64,000 nt of DNA from contig CAZLGW010000012.1 of the NCBI GenBank assembly GCA_964559125.1, positions 62,001 through 126,000 of the forward strand. Direction: 5' to 3'. A model generated the notes under the pieces. It ran no database searches. It worked only from the letters and a program-made list of their open reading frames with translations, and had not been told where the DNA came from. The position numbers and the translations under genes were made by a program. Positions 1 to 9,232 of the stretch are shown here, one piece after another (position 1 is the first letter of the stretch; every line of letters starts with the position of its first letter). The stretch is from Ravibacter sp964559125. Its GTDB lineage: Bacteria; Bacteroidota; Bacteroidia; Cytophagales; Spirosomataceae.

Positions 1-1470
1 ACGTTCCTGGCCGGGTCTGTCCTCTTTCAGGACATATTCCCTTTTAATGATCGTGGAGATGGTGGGGGCATAGGTCGAAGGTCTTCCGATCCCCATTTCT
101 TCCAGCTTTTTCACAAGACTGGCTTCCGTATAGCGTGCCGGCGGCCTGCTGAAACGCTCTGCGGCGCGAAGCGAACCGAGGTTAAGGACCTGCCCGGTCG
201 AAAGCGGGGGTAGCATTCCTTTCTGCTCCTCGTCGTCTCCCGAATCCTCATCGCTCGATTCCAGGTAGACTTTGAGAAATCCTTCAAACCTGATCACTTC
301 CCCCTGGGCAACCAGTTCCTCGCTTGTGGTGGATATCCCTATGGTTGCGGTTGTCCGTTCTATCTGGGCATCGGCCATCTGCGACGCAATGGCGCGCTTC
401 CAGATCAGCTCATAAAGACGCTGCTCATTACGGTCCTTGCTGACCTGCACGTCCGAAAATTCGGTAGGCCTGATGGCCTCGTGAGCCTCCTGCGCCGATT
501 CAGATTTGGTTTTAAAAATACGCTTATGGTGAAAATCCGGACCGTATTCCTTTTTTATCTGCACCTCTGCCTTACCTAAAGCTTCCTGCGATAAATTGGT
601 CGAATCGGTTCTCATATAGGAGATCTTCCCCGCCTCGTAGAGCTTCTGGGCGACCACCATGGTTTGCTGCACCGAAAAGCCGAGCTTGCGGGACGCCTCC
701 TGCTGAAGTGTCGACGTGGTAAACGGAGGTGCAGGCGTTTTCCTGGCGGGCTTTGTTTCCAGGCCCTTAATCGCAAAGCGGGCCTCAATACATTTTTCCA
801 GGAAAGCCTTCGCTTCGTCTTCCGTCTCAAAATTCCTGGGCAGCTCGGCATTCAGCACTTTCCCGTTGCCGAGATCAAATACAGCAGTGACCCTATAGCT
901 GCTTTTGCTCTCGAATGCATCTATTTCTCTCTCCCGCTCTACAATAAGACGAACCGCAACCGACTGCACACGGCCTGCCGAAAGGGAGGATTTCCCGATC
1001 CTTATCTTTTTCCAGAGAACCGGCGAAAGCTCATACCCGACAAGCCTGTCGAGCACCCGCCTTGCCTGCTGTGCGTTCACAAGATCTATGTCTATAACCC
1101 TGGGCTGCTCGATTGCTTTCTGCAGCGCCGATTTGGTAATTTCACGGAAAACGATCCGTTTTGTAGATTCAGGCAGGTTAAGCGCTTCTTTAAGATGCCA
1201 GGATATGGCCTCCCCCTCGCGGTCGTCGTCAGTTGCCAGCCACACTTCCGCATCTTTAGCCAGTTTTTTCAACTCGTTGACCAGCTTCACCTTGTCGCCG
1301 GATATTTCGTAAACCGGTTTATAGCCTGCCTCTATGTCAACTCCCATGTCATGTTCGGGGAGATCCCTGACATGTCCGAAGCTGGATTTGACCATAAAGT
1401 CATTGCCCAGATAGTTCTCTATAGTCCTGGCCTTCGCCGGCGACTCCACTATTACCAAATTTTTTGGCAT
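1..1470 (-). CDS. topA: DNA topoisomerase I, C-terminal part cut off by window edge
   Basis: Type IA topoisomerase that relaxes negatively supercoiled DNA in the cytoplasm. The frame opens with MPKNLVIVESPAKARTIENY, the Toprim start with its catalytic Glu. The acidic Toprim motif TDDDREGEA follows, and then the active-site motif YMRTDS, whose Tyr is near residue 285. The last visible residues (about 490) are in the GRPSTYAPTI region of the core; the C-terminal zinc-ribbon or repeat part lies beyond base 1. Start: ATG at 1470-1468, about 47 nt downstream of a predicted start of transcription. It is divergent from the aconitase gene. Identification is secure; the missing end is due only to the window boundary. 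Confidence 0.97.
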   Translation of the reverse strand, partial: MPKNLVIVESPAKARTIENYLGNDFMVKSSFGHVRDLPEHDMGVDIEAGYKPVYEISGDKVKLVNELKKLAKDAEVWLATDDDREGEAISWHLKEALNLPESTKRIVFREITKSALQKAIEQPRVIDIDLVNAQQARRVLDRLVGYELSPVLWKKIRIGKSSLSAGRVQSVAVRLIVEREREIDAFESKSSYRVTAVFDLGNGKVLNAELPRNFETEDEAKAFLEKCIEARFAIKGLETKPARKTPAPPFTTSTLQQEASRKLGFSVQQTMVVAQKLYEAGKISYMRTDSTNLSQEALGKAEVQIKKEYGPDFHHKRIFKTKSESAQEAHEAIRPTEFSDVQVSKDRNEQRLYELIWKRAIASQMADAQIERTTATIGISTTSEELVAQGEVIRFEGFLKVYLESSDEDSGDDEEQKGMLPPLSTGQVLNLGSLRAAERFSRPPARYTEASLVKKLEEMGIGRPSTYAPTISTIIKREYVLKEDRPGQER

Positions 1471-1814
1471 AATTAAATATCAGATTGGTGTTGTACCATC
1501 TTTGATGGAGAGATTTTCCCGCCCAAATATAGTAGGTAGCAATTGACAAACGTAAGCATCAGAAACAAAAGACCGATGAAAATTGTATAAAAAATATAAG
1601 GCAGGCGTGAAGCCGGAGGTATGGAAGTAAAGTATTCAGGGGTTGGCGCGGCATCGTAAAGGGCTCAGAATGGCTATAGTTAATTATACTTAATCTAAAC
1701 TTGACCAATTTCCGTATTTTTCACTTTCTGCTACCCGGGGTTTAAAAATGAAACGGATTGAATTATGTAATTTTACCTCACAAAAAATAGTGATACAGAC
1801 ATCAATATTTTGTT
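1471..1814. other. Intergenic region between divergent topA and aconitase
   Basis: This 344-bp stretch holds no convincing gene. The topA-side promoter candidate is at 1524-1550. I see no clear TAnnTTTG box facing the aconitase gene and no strong hairpin. Confidence 0.6.
1524..1550 (-). promoter_or_regulatory. Predicted topA promoter
   Basis: Read on the minus strand there is a perfect Bacteroidota -7 box, TATATTTG (1531-1524), preceded by TTTG (1550-1547). The spacer is 15 nt, shorter than the usual 17-21, so the -33 assignment is uncertain. The leader to the topA ATG would be about 47 nt. Confidence 0.4.
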
Positions 1815-4082
1815 ATGGCGTTTGACATTGATATGATTAAGGGCTTTTATGCCCGTCTTGAAGAAAGGGTGGAAGCCGCCCGTCAGGTAGTAGGCCGGCC
1901 TTTGACCCTGAGTGAAAAAATTCTTTACTCCCACCTGTGGGATAAAACCCCTACCCAGGCATACGAGCGGGGGAACGCTTATGTTGATTTCGCTCCCGAC
2001 AGGGTAGCCATGCAGGACGCCACCGCCCAAATGGCCCTCCTCCAGTTTATGCAGGCCGGAAGGCCGAAAGTGGCGGTGCCTTCTACCGTGCACTGCGATC
2101 ACCTGATCCAGGCGAAGGTAGGTGCGGCCGTCGATCTTGCTGTCGCGAACAAGGAAAGCAGGGAAGTTTTTGATTTTCTCGGTTCTGTATCCAATAAATA
2201 TGGTATCGGCTTCTGGAAGCCGGGCGCCGGAATTATCCACCAGGTGGTTCTGGAAAACTATGCGTTCCCGGGCGGAATGATGATCGGAACCGATTCCCAT
2301 ACCGTAAATGCCGGCGGGCTGGGGATGCTGGCGATCGGAGTCGGAGGCGCCGATGCCTGCGATGTGATGGCCGGGTTACCCTGGGAGCTTAAGTTCCCGA
2401 AGCTTATCGGTATCAAGCTGACCGGGAAGCTGAACGGCTGGACGGCTCCTAAAGATGTCATCCTGAAAGTAGCGGGTATTCTTACCGTAAAAGGAGGTAC
2501 CGGTTATGTTGTAGAATACTTCGGCGAAGGAGCTACTTCCATGTCGTGTACGGGGAAAGGCACCATCTGTAATATGGGAGCTGAAATCGGGGCGACCACA
2601 TCGACATTCGGTTATGACGATTCGATGGAGCGTTATCTCCGGGCTACAGGCCGCGACGACGTTGCCGACGCAGCCAACCAGGTAAGACAACACCTGACCG
2701 CCGATCCGGAGGTATATGCCGAACCCGAAAAATATTTCGACCAGATTATTGAAATCAATCTTTCAGAGCTCGAACCCCACCTCAACGGGCCGTTTACTCC
2801 CGACCTTGCCACCCCGATCTCAAGAATGAAAGAGGAGGCAGTCAAAAACGGCTGGCCGCTCAAAGTGGAATGGGGCCTGATCGGCTCCTGTACCAACAGC
2901 TCCTACGAAGATCTGTCGAGGGCTGCTTCAATAGCCAGGCAGGCGGTAGAAAAAGGGCTTAAAACCAAAGCTGATTTCGGTATCAACCCCGGTTCGGAAC
3001 AGGTTCGCTACACTGCCGACCGCGACGGTCTCCTGGGTACTTTCGAAGATCTGAACGCAACTATCTTTACCAATGCCTGCGGCCCCTGTATCGGGATGTG
3101 GGCAAGGGTAGGAGCTGAAAAAGCGGAGAAAAATACCATTGTCCATTCTTTCAACCGGAATTTTGCCAAACGCGCCGACGGCAACCCGAATACTTATGCG
3201 TTCGTAGCTTCGCCCGAGGTTGTGGCTGCGCTGGCCATAGCGGGAGACCTCTCGTTCAACCCCTTGACCGATACACTGACCAACAGTGCAGGTGAGCCTG
3301 TAAAGCTCGATCCGCCGGTAGGCGATGAGCTTCCCAATGCCGGTTTCGACGTAGACGACCCGGGCTACCAGGCGCCTGCTGAAGACGGCAGCAAAGTAGA
3401 AGTAGCGGTATCCCCGACCTCCGACAGGCTGCAGCTTCTCGATCCGTTCGCTGCATGGGAGGGAACAGATCTTACCGGTCTGAAGCTTCTCATCAAAGCC
3501 AAAGGCAAATGTACTACCGACCATATCTCTATGGCCGGTCCGTGGCTGCGCTTCCGCGGACACCTCGACAACATATCAAACAACATGCTGATCGGGGCGG
3601 TCAACTATTTCAACGAAAAAACCGACTTCGTAAAAAATCAGCTTACCGGCGAATACGGTCCGGTACCGGCCACGCAGCGGGCTTACAAAGCTGCCGGCAT
3701 AGGAAGTATAGTAGTAGGCGACGAAAACTATGGCGAAGGCTCATCGAGGGAGCACGCAGCGATGGAACCCCGTCACTTGGGCGTCCGCGCGGTGCTTGTC
3801 AAATCTTTTGCCCGCATCCATGAAACCAACCTGAAAAAGCAGGGAATGCTGGCATTGACTTTTGTCAACAAGGACGATTATGACAAGATCCAGGAAGACG
3901 ATACGATAGATATTATAGGACTTACCACTTTCGCACCCAATACTCCGCTTAAGGTCGTACTGCATCATGCCGACGGCAGCAGCGAAGAGATCCTTGCCAA
4001 CCACAGCTATAATGCTCAGCAGATAGAGTGGTTCAGGGAAGGTGGTGCATTGAATATAATCCGTAAATCGGTTAAGGTGTAG
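1815..4082 (+). CDS. acnA: Aconitate hydratase, mitochondrial type
   Basis: TCA-cycle [4Fe-4S] enzyme that interconverts citrate and isocitrate. The 755-aa length and overall sequence match the mitochondrial-type aconitase that is usual in Bacteroidota, rather than the ~890-aa AcnA/IRP type or AcnB. Iron-sulfur ligands are visible as Cys359 (in GSCTNSS) and Cys422/Cys425 (in ACGPCIG). The C-terminal swivel domain carries the GEGSSREHAAMEPRH motif with its substrate-binding Ser-Arg. The start ATG at 1815 fits the family N terminus. The gene stands alone on the plus strand; its end faces a secreted-protein gene across a 24-bp perfect inverted repeat that may act as terminator. The symbol acnA is used loosely for this subfamily. 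Confidence 0.95.
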   Translation: MAFDIDMIKGFYARLEERVEAARQVVGRPLTLSEKILYSHLWDKTPTQAYERGNAYVDFAPDRVAMQDATAQMALLQFMQAGRPKVAVPSTVHCDHLIQAKVGAAVDLAVANKESREVFDFLGSVSNKYGIGFWKPGAGIIHQVVLENYAFPGGMMIGTDSHTVNAGGLGMLAIGVGGADACDVMAGLPWELKFPKLIGIKLTGKLNGWTAPKDVILKVAGILTVKGGTGYVVEYFGEGATSMSCTGKGTICNMGAEIGATTSTFGYDDSMERYLRATGRDDVADAANQVRQHLTADPEVYAEPEKYFDQIIEINLSELEPHLNGPFTPDLATPISRMKEEAVKNGWPLKVEWGLIGSCTNSSYEDLSRAASIARQAVEKGLKTKADFGINPGSEQVRYTADRDGLLGTFEDLNATIFTNACGPCIGMWARVGAEKAEKNTIVHSFNRNFAKRADGNPNTYAFVASPEVVAALAIAGDLSFNPLTDTLTNSAGEPVKLDPPVGDELPNAGFDVDDPGYQAPAEDGSKVEVAVSPTSDRLQLLDPFAAWEGTDLTGLKLLIKAKGKCTTDHISMAGPWLRFRGHLDNISNNMLIGAVNYFNEKTDFVKNQLTGEYGPVPATQRAYKAAGIGSIVVGDENYGEGSSREHAAMEPRHLGVRAVLVKSFARIHETNLKKQGMLALTFVNKDDYDKIQEDDTIDIIGLTTFAPNTPLKVVLHHADGSSEEILANHSYNAQQIEWFREGGALNIIRKSVKV

Positions 4083-4089
4083 ATGGTTT

Positions 4090-4169
4090 AACCACAAAGG
4101 CACAAAGGACACAGAGGTTTCACAGAGTTTTTTATGTGTAATCTTTGTGTCCTTTGTGCCTTTGTGGTT
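4090..4169. repeat. Perfect 24-bp inverted repeat of the ACCACAAAGGCACAAAGG type
   Basis: Arms at 4090-4113 and 4146-4169 are exact reverse complements of 24 bp with a 32-nt loop that itself contains cacagag. The arm core is aaccacaaaggcacaaagg. It lies between convergent genes (aconitase end 4082, secreted protein end 4198), so in RNA it could fold into a stem on both strands and serve as a bidirectional terminator. Related cacagag-rich copies occur at 44559-44590 and, degraded, at about 63787-63812. Confidence 0.75.
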
Positions 4170-4197
4170 GATTTTTATTCTGATAGAACAGAAATCA

Positions 4198-4959
4198 TCA
4201 GCGTGCCGGAGGAGGAAGCCCCCTTCTTCTCATTTCGCTACGTATATATTTGGCTTTATTCCCGTTTTTAGCCGCCCGTATGAAGCCCGCAGTACCAAAT
4301 ACCGCGCCACCCAGCGAGCCGGCTACCAGCATCATCGTACCCGCTCTCACTGCATTATCGTTGGTGGAGATGGTATACCCGAAGGCATCAGTATAGGAAT
4401 TGGAATTGATAATCAGGGTTCCGGTAAGATTGACGCCTACCTGGAGGGCAATAGCCCAGAAACCCATCCTGCGTCCCGCCCGGGAAAGCCCGCGATAATA
4501 GGAGTATTCCGACCCCAGCTGATCGGAAGGGAGATCGAAGAGAACCCTTCTCTGAAACTCGTTCGCGGGAGGTAAAGCCTGGTACACAGGCTTCTCAAAA
4601 AGAGGTGAAACGGCGCCGGGCGCTTTGCTTTCATAAAAATTATCGACTGTAACCGTAAAAGTTGCGGTTTCTCCGTTTCTATACCTGGCAGAGAGAAGCT
4701 CTGATTTAGAAATCGCATATACAGGGCCCTCGGGGGCCTCCTTCTTCCGGTAAAGGATTTCGTCAGGCTTTTCTTCAACGATCGTCACTTCCAGGATGGC
4801 CCCGTCCTTCTTCACGAGCAGGTCGTAGTCCCTTTCCTGGGCTTTGAGCGAAAAACAAATAAAGAAAAGGAGGAAGGCAAGAATGTTTCCGGGCAAAAAG
4901 CCGGTTGCCCTGAAAAGCGCACCCGGTCTTTGCTTCAGACCGGCTTGGTCAGGTTCCAT
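4198..4959 (-). CDS. Secreted/membrane protein of unknown function
   Basis: A 253-aa protein I do not recognise. A hydrophobic segment near residues 24-42 (NILAFLLFFICFSLKAQ) looks like a signal peptide with a cleavage site after Lys-Ala. The next part (about 45-95) is a small beta-rich domain with the pattern VKKDGAILEVTIVEEKPDE, often seen in Bacteroidota proteins that sense or bind at the envelope. Two hydrophobic stretches follow near 170-185 and 208-230, then a basic tail. The ATG at 4959 lies inside the last codons of the upstream pseudouridine synthase gene (11-bp overlap), implying translational coupling; a start nearer the signal peptide is possible. Function unknown. Confidence 0.75.
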   Translation of the reverse strand: MEPDQAGLKQRPGALFRATGFLPGNILAFLLFFICFSLKAQERDYDLLVKKDGAILEVTIVEEKPDEILYRKKEAPEGPVYAISKSELLSARYRNGETATFTVTVDNFYESKAPGAVSPLFEKPVYQALPPANEFQRRVLFDLPSDQLGSEYSYYRGLSRAGRRMGFWAIALQVGVNLTGTLIINSNSYTDAFGYTISTNDNAVRAGTMMLVAGSLGGAVFGTAGFIRAAKNGNKAKYIRSEMRRRGLPPPAR

Positions 4960-5671
4960 ATTTATCCAGCAGGTTGATCAACACTCCGAAATCCTTCGGA
5001 TACGGAGCCTGTATGGTTACGTCTTCCCCGTCCAGGAGGCCAAAGCGAAGCGAATAGGCATGCAAAGCTACTCTCTGCATGACCGGCAGCTCTTCGGTAA
5101 ACTTCTTGAGATTGAATTTCCGTTTCAGCTCCGAAAGATATACCGGTTTCCCTCCGTACTGCTCGTCATTTACTATAGGAGCTTTCAGGCAGGAGAGATG
5201 AATGCGGATCTGGTGCATACGCCCTGTGATAGGAATGCACTCTATAAGCGTGTAGCCCCTGTAGGTTTTAAGGCTATTGAAGATGGTTTCGGCCGGTTTG
5301 CCTTTTACCCGGTCGATCTTGACAGCCGTCCCGTTTTTAAGGGGATGTATGGGCAGGTAGACCGAAATGCTGTCGAGGTCGTGGATCCCTACCGAAACTG
5401 CGTGATACCGTTTCGTAACCTCCCGGTTCTCGAACTGCATGGCCAGGTGCCGGTATGCTTCCGGCTTTTTGGCAAAGGCGAGCGCACCGGAAGTCTCCTT
5501 ATCGAGACGGTGAGCGGCCTGAAGGTCCGGGTTGTACTCCTTTGCCAGTCTCAGCAGGCTCTTACCTTTGTCACCCGTCCTTTCATCAAGCGTTGCCAGG
5601 CCCGGAGGCTTGTTGACCACCAGGAAGTCGTCGTTTTCAAAAAGGATAATATCTTCAAAATTTATCTTCAT
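4949..5671 (-). CDS. RluA-family RNA pseudouridine synthase
   Basis: Converts uridines in structured RNA (23S rRNA or tRNA) to pseudouridine. At 240 aa it is a catalytic domain only, with no N-terminal S4 domain. The hallmark motif HRLDKETSG is present, with catalytic Asp57, and GRMHQIRIHL (the motif that closes the active site) lies near residue 165. The precise RNA target (RluA, RluC, RluD or TruC type) cannot be told from sequence alone. Its end overlaps the start of the secreted protein gene by 11 bp, so the two are probably one transcript. Confidence 0.93.
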   Translation of the reverse strand: MKINFEDIILFENDDFLVVNKPPGLATLDERTGDKGKSLLRLAKEYNPDLQAAHRLDKETSGALAFAKKPEAYRHLAMQFENREVTKRYHAVSVGIHDLDSISVYLPIHPLKNGTAVKIDRVKGKPAETIFNSLKTYRGYTLIECIPITGRMHQIRIHLSCLKAPIVNDEQYGGKPVYLSELKRKFNLKKFTEELPVMQRVALHAYSLRFGLLDGEDVTIQAPYPKDFGVLINLLDKYGT

Positions 5672-5790
5672 ATCGGGAGATCGCTGACAACATCGGTTTT
5701 GTCGCCTGCAAATAGAACAATTTTGGATTTAAATACATAAATTGCGCCGCTAATTTCTCAGAAGTTTACGGTGTTATCCGTGAAATATCA

Positions 5791-6522
5791 ATGAAATACA
5801 GGCTTGCCCCGACAGTCTTCCGTTTTTTTTGCCCCGGCAATCAAACTATTATTTTTCTAATAGTACCGCTTCTGGTACTGACCTTGTCGGCGGAGTCCAA
5901 AAGCCAGGGAACAACCTACTGGGGCATTTCGGCCGACCTGGGCGCTTCCGTAAGCAAGACCATCGACGACACGCTGACTCAGCAGATCCCCCTCATGCCC
6001 GTATACTCCCTTTCTGCCCATTTCGGAAAAGTGATAAGCCAGGGGGTAGACCTGAAGGCAACGCTCGGGTATCGCAACAGGGGCAGTGTATCTAAAATAA
6101 ATGCGACAACGGTCGGCGCTTCAACATTGGGCAGCTATAAAGCTTTTTCACGCGATCATTTCCTTACCAACGACGTCGTCCTTCATCTGAAGTCCAGGTA
6201 CTGGAAAATCGCCGGCCTTAGACCCTACATCGATTTAGGTATCAGGAACGATATTTACCTGGTCACCAACTTCAGAACAACCGACAGCGATACTTATTTT
6301 AAACCTGAAAAAGAAGGATTGTCGTGGTTCAGGAGCCGGCACCAGAGAAATTATGTAGTAGGAGTTAAAGCCGGCACCGGAGTTCGGATCGATGACTGGA
6401 ATCTCGGCCTTGAGTACTACCACCAGGTTTCCGGTTCTTTTTCCATCCCCTCAATCGTCAGCGCCAACTATGCACAGCTTTACACCAGGTCCCTGCAGCT
6501 ACATGCCAGCTACAGGTTCTGA
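5791..6522 (+). CDS. Outer-membrane beta-barrel protein, unknown role
   Basis: A 243-aa protein with a hydrophobic signal segment (residues ~20-35, IIFLIVPLLVLTLSAESKSQ). The mature part is rich in alternating hydrophobic/aromatic strands: LGYRNRG, LRPYIDLGIRND, NYVVGVKAGTGVRI, WNLGLEYYHQVSG. It ends with LQLHASYRF; a C-terminal Phe is the usual last residue recognised by the BAM machinery. This is typical of small Bacteroidota porin-like or PorT-like barrels, but I cannot assign a substrate. It is divergent from the RluA gene and convergent with the dipeptide epimerase gene (16 bp apart). Confidence 0.8.
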   Translation: MKYRLAPTVFRFFCPGNQTIIFLIVPLLVLTLSAESKSQGTTYWGISADLGASVSKTIDDTLTQQIPLMPVYSLSAHFGKVISQGVDLKATLGYRNRGSVSKINATTVGASTLGSYKAFSRDHFLTNDVVLHLKSRYWKIAGLRPYIDLGIRNDIYLVTNFRTTDSDTYFKPEKEGLSWFRSRHQRNYVVGVKAGTGVRIDDWNLGLEYYHQVSGSFSIPSIVSANYAQLYTRSLQLHASYRF

Positions 6523-6538
6523 ATCTTCAGGGCGTAGT

Positions 6539-7561
6539 TCACACTCCCTTCTTTAACATTGCTCCCGTACCCGGCAGATCCCGGTATACAAATCTTCCCG
6601 TAGCGTCAAATTCTACTCCGGTAGCCGGATCGTTGGCAATCAGCAGGTTGCCGTCCATATCGACATAGTCGAGCAGGGGCAGAAGCTGACCGATGGCCGC
6701 TATACCGACACTGCTTTCGGTCATACATCCAACCATGGTCTTCAGGCCGAGCGAACGGGCCTCCTCAATCATTCTCCTGGCAGGAGTCAATCCGCCGCAC
6801 TTGGACAGCTTGATATTGATCCCGTGAAACAGGCCACTGCAACCCGCTACGTCGTTTTCGATAATGCAGCTTTCGTCGGCGATAACGGGCAATGCAGCAT
6901 GTTCGAACACTTTCCGCATTCCCTCCGTATCGGCTGCAGGTAAAGGCTGCTCGATAAATTCAACTCCCAGCTCTTTCAACGGCCCGCTGTTTTCAATAGC
7001 CTCGTCGGCAGTCCAGGCGCAGTTGGCGTCGATCCTGAAAGCTGCTTCCGTATGTTTCCTCAATTCCCGTACAATTTCCAGGTCGTGATCGGTTCCGAGC
7101 TTGATTTTGTATAAAGGCCAGGGAAATTCCTTAAGTTTTTCCACCATCTTATCTACAGTATCTATACCGATAGTATAGTTGGTAGCCGGGATACGGTCGG
7201 CAGAAAGCCCCCATTGACGATAAAGCGGAAGCCCGCTGCGTTTGGCAAACAGATCATGTGCCGCTACATCCAGGGCGCACTGCGCAAAAGGGTTATCCTT
7301 TAAAAAAGGGTACGTGTGCTGCCAGAGCTCCTCGGGACTACCCCATTCGTAACGCTCCGTAAGCTGCCTCACACCTTCGAGCGCCGCGGTCATGCCCTCC
7401 AATGTAACACCGTAATAGTTGCTGGTAGTGGCCTCACCGAAGCCGGATAAGCCGCCGTCGCTCAGCTCGACGATCAGGGTAGGCTGCACATCGCGAGAAT
7501 CGTGCGCAATGGTGAACGTATGCTTAAGCAACAGGTCAAAAGCGTGGAAAAGGAGCTGCAT
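6539..7561 (-). CDS. L-Ala-D/L-Glu (dipeptide) epimerase, enolase superfamily
   Basis: Muconate-lactonizing subgroup of the enolase superfamily. It is expected to epimerise the second residue of dipeptides such as L-Ala-D-Glu released during murein recycling. All key residues are visible in the 340-aa chain: the KxK catalytic motif Lys152-Ile-Lys154, metal ligands Asp178 (RIDAN), Glu204 (EFIEQPLP) and Asp229 (IADES), and the second catalytic Lys region IKLSKCGG (251-257). It is the last gene of a run CBS protein - nadK - epimerase (25 bp after nadK). Other dipeptide specificities within this family are possible. Confidence 0.9.
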   Translation of the reverse strand: MQLLFHAFDLLLKHTFTIAHDSRDVQPTLIVELSDGGLSGFGEATTSNYYGVTLEGMTAALEGVRQLTERYEWGSPEELWQHTYPFLKDNPFAQCALDVAAHDLFAKRSGLPLYRQWGLSADRIPATNYTIGIDTVDKMVEKLKEFPWPLYKIKLGTDHDLEIVRELRKHTEAAFRIDANCAWTADEAIENSGPLKELGVEFIEQPLPAADTEGMRKVFEHAALPVIADESCIIENDVAGCSGLFHGINIKLSKCGGLTPARRMIEEARSLGLKTMVGCMTESSVGIAAIGQLLPLLDYVDMDGNLLIANDPATGVEFDATGRFVYRDLPGTGAMLKKGV

Positions 7562-7586
7562 GGTAGGTTGTTTGTTATATACGAAG

Positions 7587-8465
7587 CTAGTTACGCATAT
7601 CCAGTCCCCAGGAAAGCTTGTTCCTCAGGGTATCGAAAAAATTATCGTCGCGCATTTTAATCAATCTTGCCACAAACCTGGCCTTTCTGACCACCAGCCG
7701 GGTAGACTCGTCGACGATGTCCGAACGGGAATCAAGCGAGAGAAGAAAATTATTACTCCTGCTTTTTACTTCGAAGCTCAGCACGGAGCTGTCTTCCACT
7801 ACGAGCGGACGCACATTGAGGTTATGGGGACTGACGGGAGTTACAATAAGGCTCTTTGAATTCGGTACCAGGACCGGACCGCCGCAACTGAGCGAATAGC
7901 CGGTCGACCCCGTAGGGGTGGAAACGATCAGCCCGTCGGCCCAATAGGAGTTCAGGAACATGCCGTTCAGGTACGAATGGACGGTGATCATGGAAGAAGT
8001 GTCGGTTTTCGTAATCGCAAAATCATTAAGGGCGAAATTCACCCCTCCGAAGATCTCCATATTATTGGCTTCCGCCTCGAGTATCGACCTGGTTTCTATC
8101 CGGTAATTCCCGGTTTCCAAAGCGAGTATCATGTCCTTGATCCGCTCGGGTGCTACGGTGGCCAGGAAACCGAGACGTCCGACGTTCACCCCGATGACAG
8201 GGATCTGGCGGGGTCCTATGAGCGCTACCGTTTCAAGCAAGGTGCCGTCTCCGCCAAGGCTTACGACCAGTCGTGCACCGCCTACTTCAGCGGGATTTTC
8301 GAAAATCCTGGTTGCTGTAAACCGGATCCCCGATTCCCTCAGTATCTTCTCAAAGCCTGCAGAGATAAAAACCCCGATCTTACGCACCTCCAATTCATCG
8401 AACATCCCCTGGATAAAAGGCCCTGCCGCTTCAGCAAAGGACTTCCCGTGTATTACTACTTTCAT
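7587..8465 (-). CDS. nadK: NAD kinase
   Basis: Phosphorylates NAD+ to NADP+ in the cytoplasm. The 292-aa chain has the family signature GGDGT at residues 71-75 within VVSLGGDGTLLE. The NAD-binding region NDFAITK lies near 167, and the glycine-rich substrate loop STPTGSTGYSLSCGGP near residues 206-221. It lies 3 bp downstream of the CBS-domain gene and 25 bp before the dipeptide epimerase, so an operon is likely. The CBS-nadK pairing is common in Bacteroidota, where uppS and bamA often follow; here the epimerase takes that place. Confidence 0.96.
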   Translation of the reverse strand: MKVVIHGKSFAEAAGPFIQGMFDELEVRKIGVFISAGFEKILRESGIRFTATRIFENPAEVGGARLVVSLGGDGTLLETVALIGPRQIPVIGVNVGRLGFLATVAPERIKDMILALETGNYRIETRSILEAEANNMEIFGGVNFALNDFAITKTDTSSMITVHSYLNGMFLNSYWADGLIVSTPTGSTGYSLSCGGPVLVPNSKSLIVTPVSPHNLNVRPLVVEDSSVLSFEVKSRSNNFLLSLDSRSDIVDESTRLVVRKARFVARLIKMRDDNFFDTLRNKLSWGLDMRN

Positions 8466-8468
8466 GAA

Positions 8469-9140
8469 TCAGGTGGCAAGGTAACGCATCAACATATCCA
8501 GCCGCTCCTGGTCGACGCTTGCCACGGGTTCGCTGGCATGTACTTCGCTGACGGTGTATCCGAATCTTTCGAAAGTTGCCAGGATATGAGCTATATTAAC
8601 CTGGTTTAATTTGAGGGTAAGATACTGGCTCCCGGAGGCGTCGTACAGATGGCTCCCCGAGTAATGACTCAGAACTATTTTCGCACCGTTAGATTCGACC
8701 AGCCGGCTGATTTCGCTCAGAGAATAATCGTGCGGCTTGATATCGAGCACGATGACCGCACCTGCCTCGGCAGCGCCGATCGACTCGCCGTACTTCTCCA
8801 GAAGCTCCGGGACCGAAACAGCGCCCACGTATCTTCCGTTTTTTTCCAGAACCGGAATTACCTTGAGCCGGTGTTTCACAGCCAGGCCGATCAGCTCCAG
8901 TATATGCTGATCTTCGGCTGCATGCAGGTGGATATGCTCCAGGGGAATTTCTGAAAGGGTAGCTTCGGGCGGTCCCAGCTCCGTCATGGCGCTGACCGAC
9001 AAAAGGCCCAGGTATCTTTCATCTTCAACAACGGGCAACTGGGAAAGCCCGCTTTCCTCCATCCATTCCAGGACCTCCCCGATAAGATAAGAAGTCTTTA
9101 ATGCCGGCAGCATTGGGTCGATTAATACGGATGCGATCAT
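8469..9140 (-). CDS. CBS-domain pair protein upstream of nadK
   Basis: A 223-aa cytoplasmic protein. The N-terminal half (about 1-120) is a tandem CBS (Bateman) module with the repeated pattern VLEWMEESGLSQLPVVED and GLAVKHRLKVIPVLEKNG, which normally binds adenine nucleotides. The C-terminal ~100 residues (from VLDIKPHDYSLSEISRLVES) resemble an ACT-like ligand-binding fold. It is followed after 3 bp by nadK. Conserved adjacency in Bacteroidota suggests a regulatory link between nucleotide sensing and NADP synthesis, but this is inference. Confidence 0.9.
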   Translation of the reverse strand: MIASVLIDPMLPALKTSYLIGEVLEWMEESGLSQLPVVEDERYLGLLSVSAMTELGPPEATLSEIPLEHIHLHAAEDQHILELIGLAVKHRLKVIPVLEKNGRYVGAVSVPELLEKYGESIGAAEAGAVIVLDIKPHDYSLSEISRLVESNGAKIVLSHYSGSHLYDASGSQYLTLKLNQVNIAHILATFERFGYTVSEVHASEPVASVDQERLDMLMRYLAT

Positions 9141-9232
9141 GGCCCATCGTTTTTTTCCGAAGGAAAGCTATGAAAAAACTCAGAAAGGGTCAAACCTTCC
9201 TTGTTATTGTTTGTTATCAGGCCGCAGATTTA

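Noticed and set aside
664..1476. Long plus-strand frames within the first 1.5 kb
   Set aside because: They are antisense to topA, whose own minus-strand frame shows all topoisomerase motifs.
3741..4575. Two open frames on opposite strands both beginning MSFVPLWL
   Set aside because: The identical starts come from the 24-bp inverted repeat at 4090-4169; the rest of each frame lies antisense to aconitase or to the secreted protein and has no family features.
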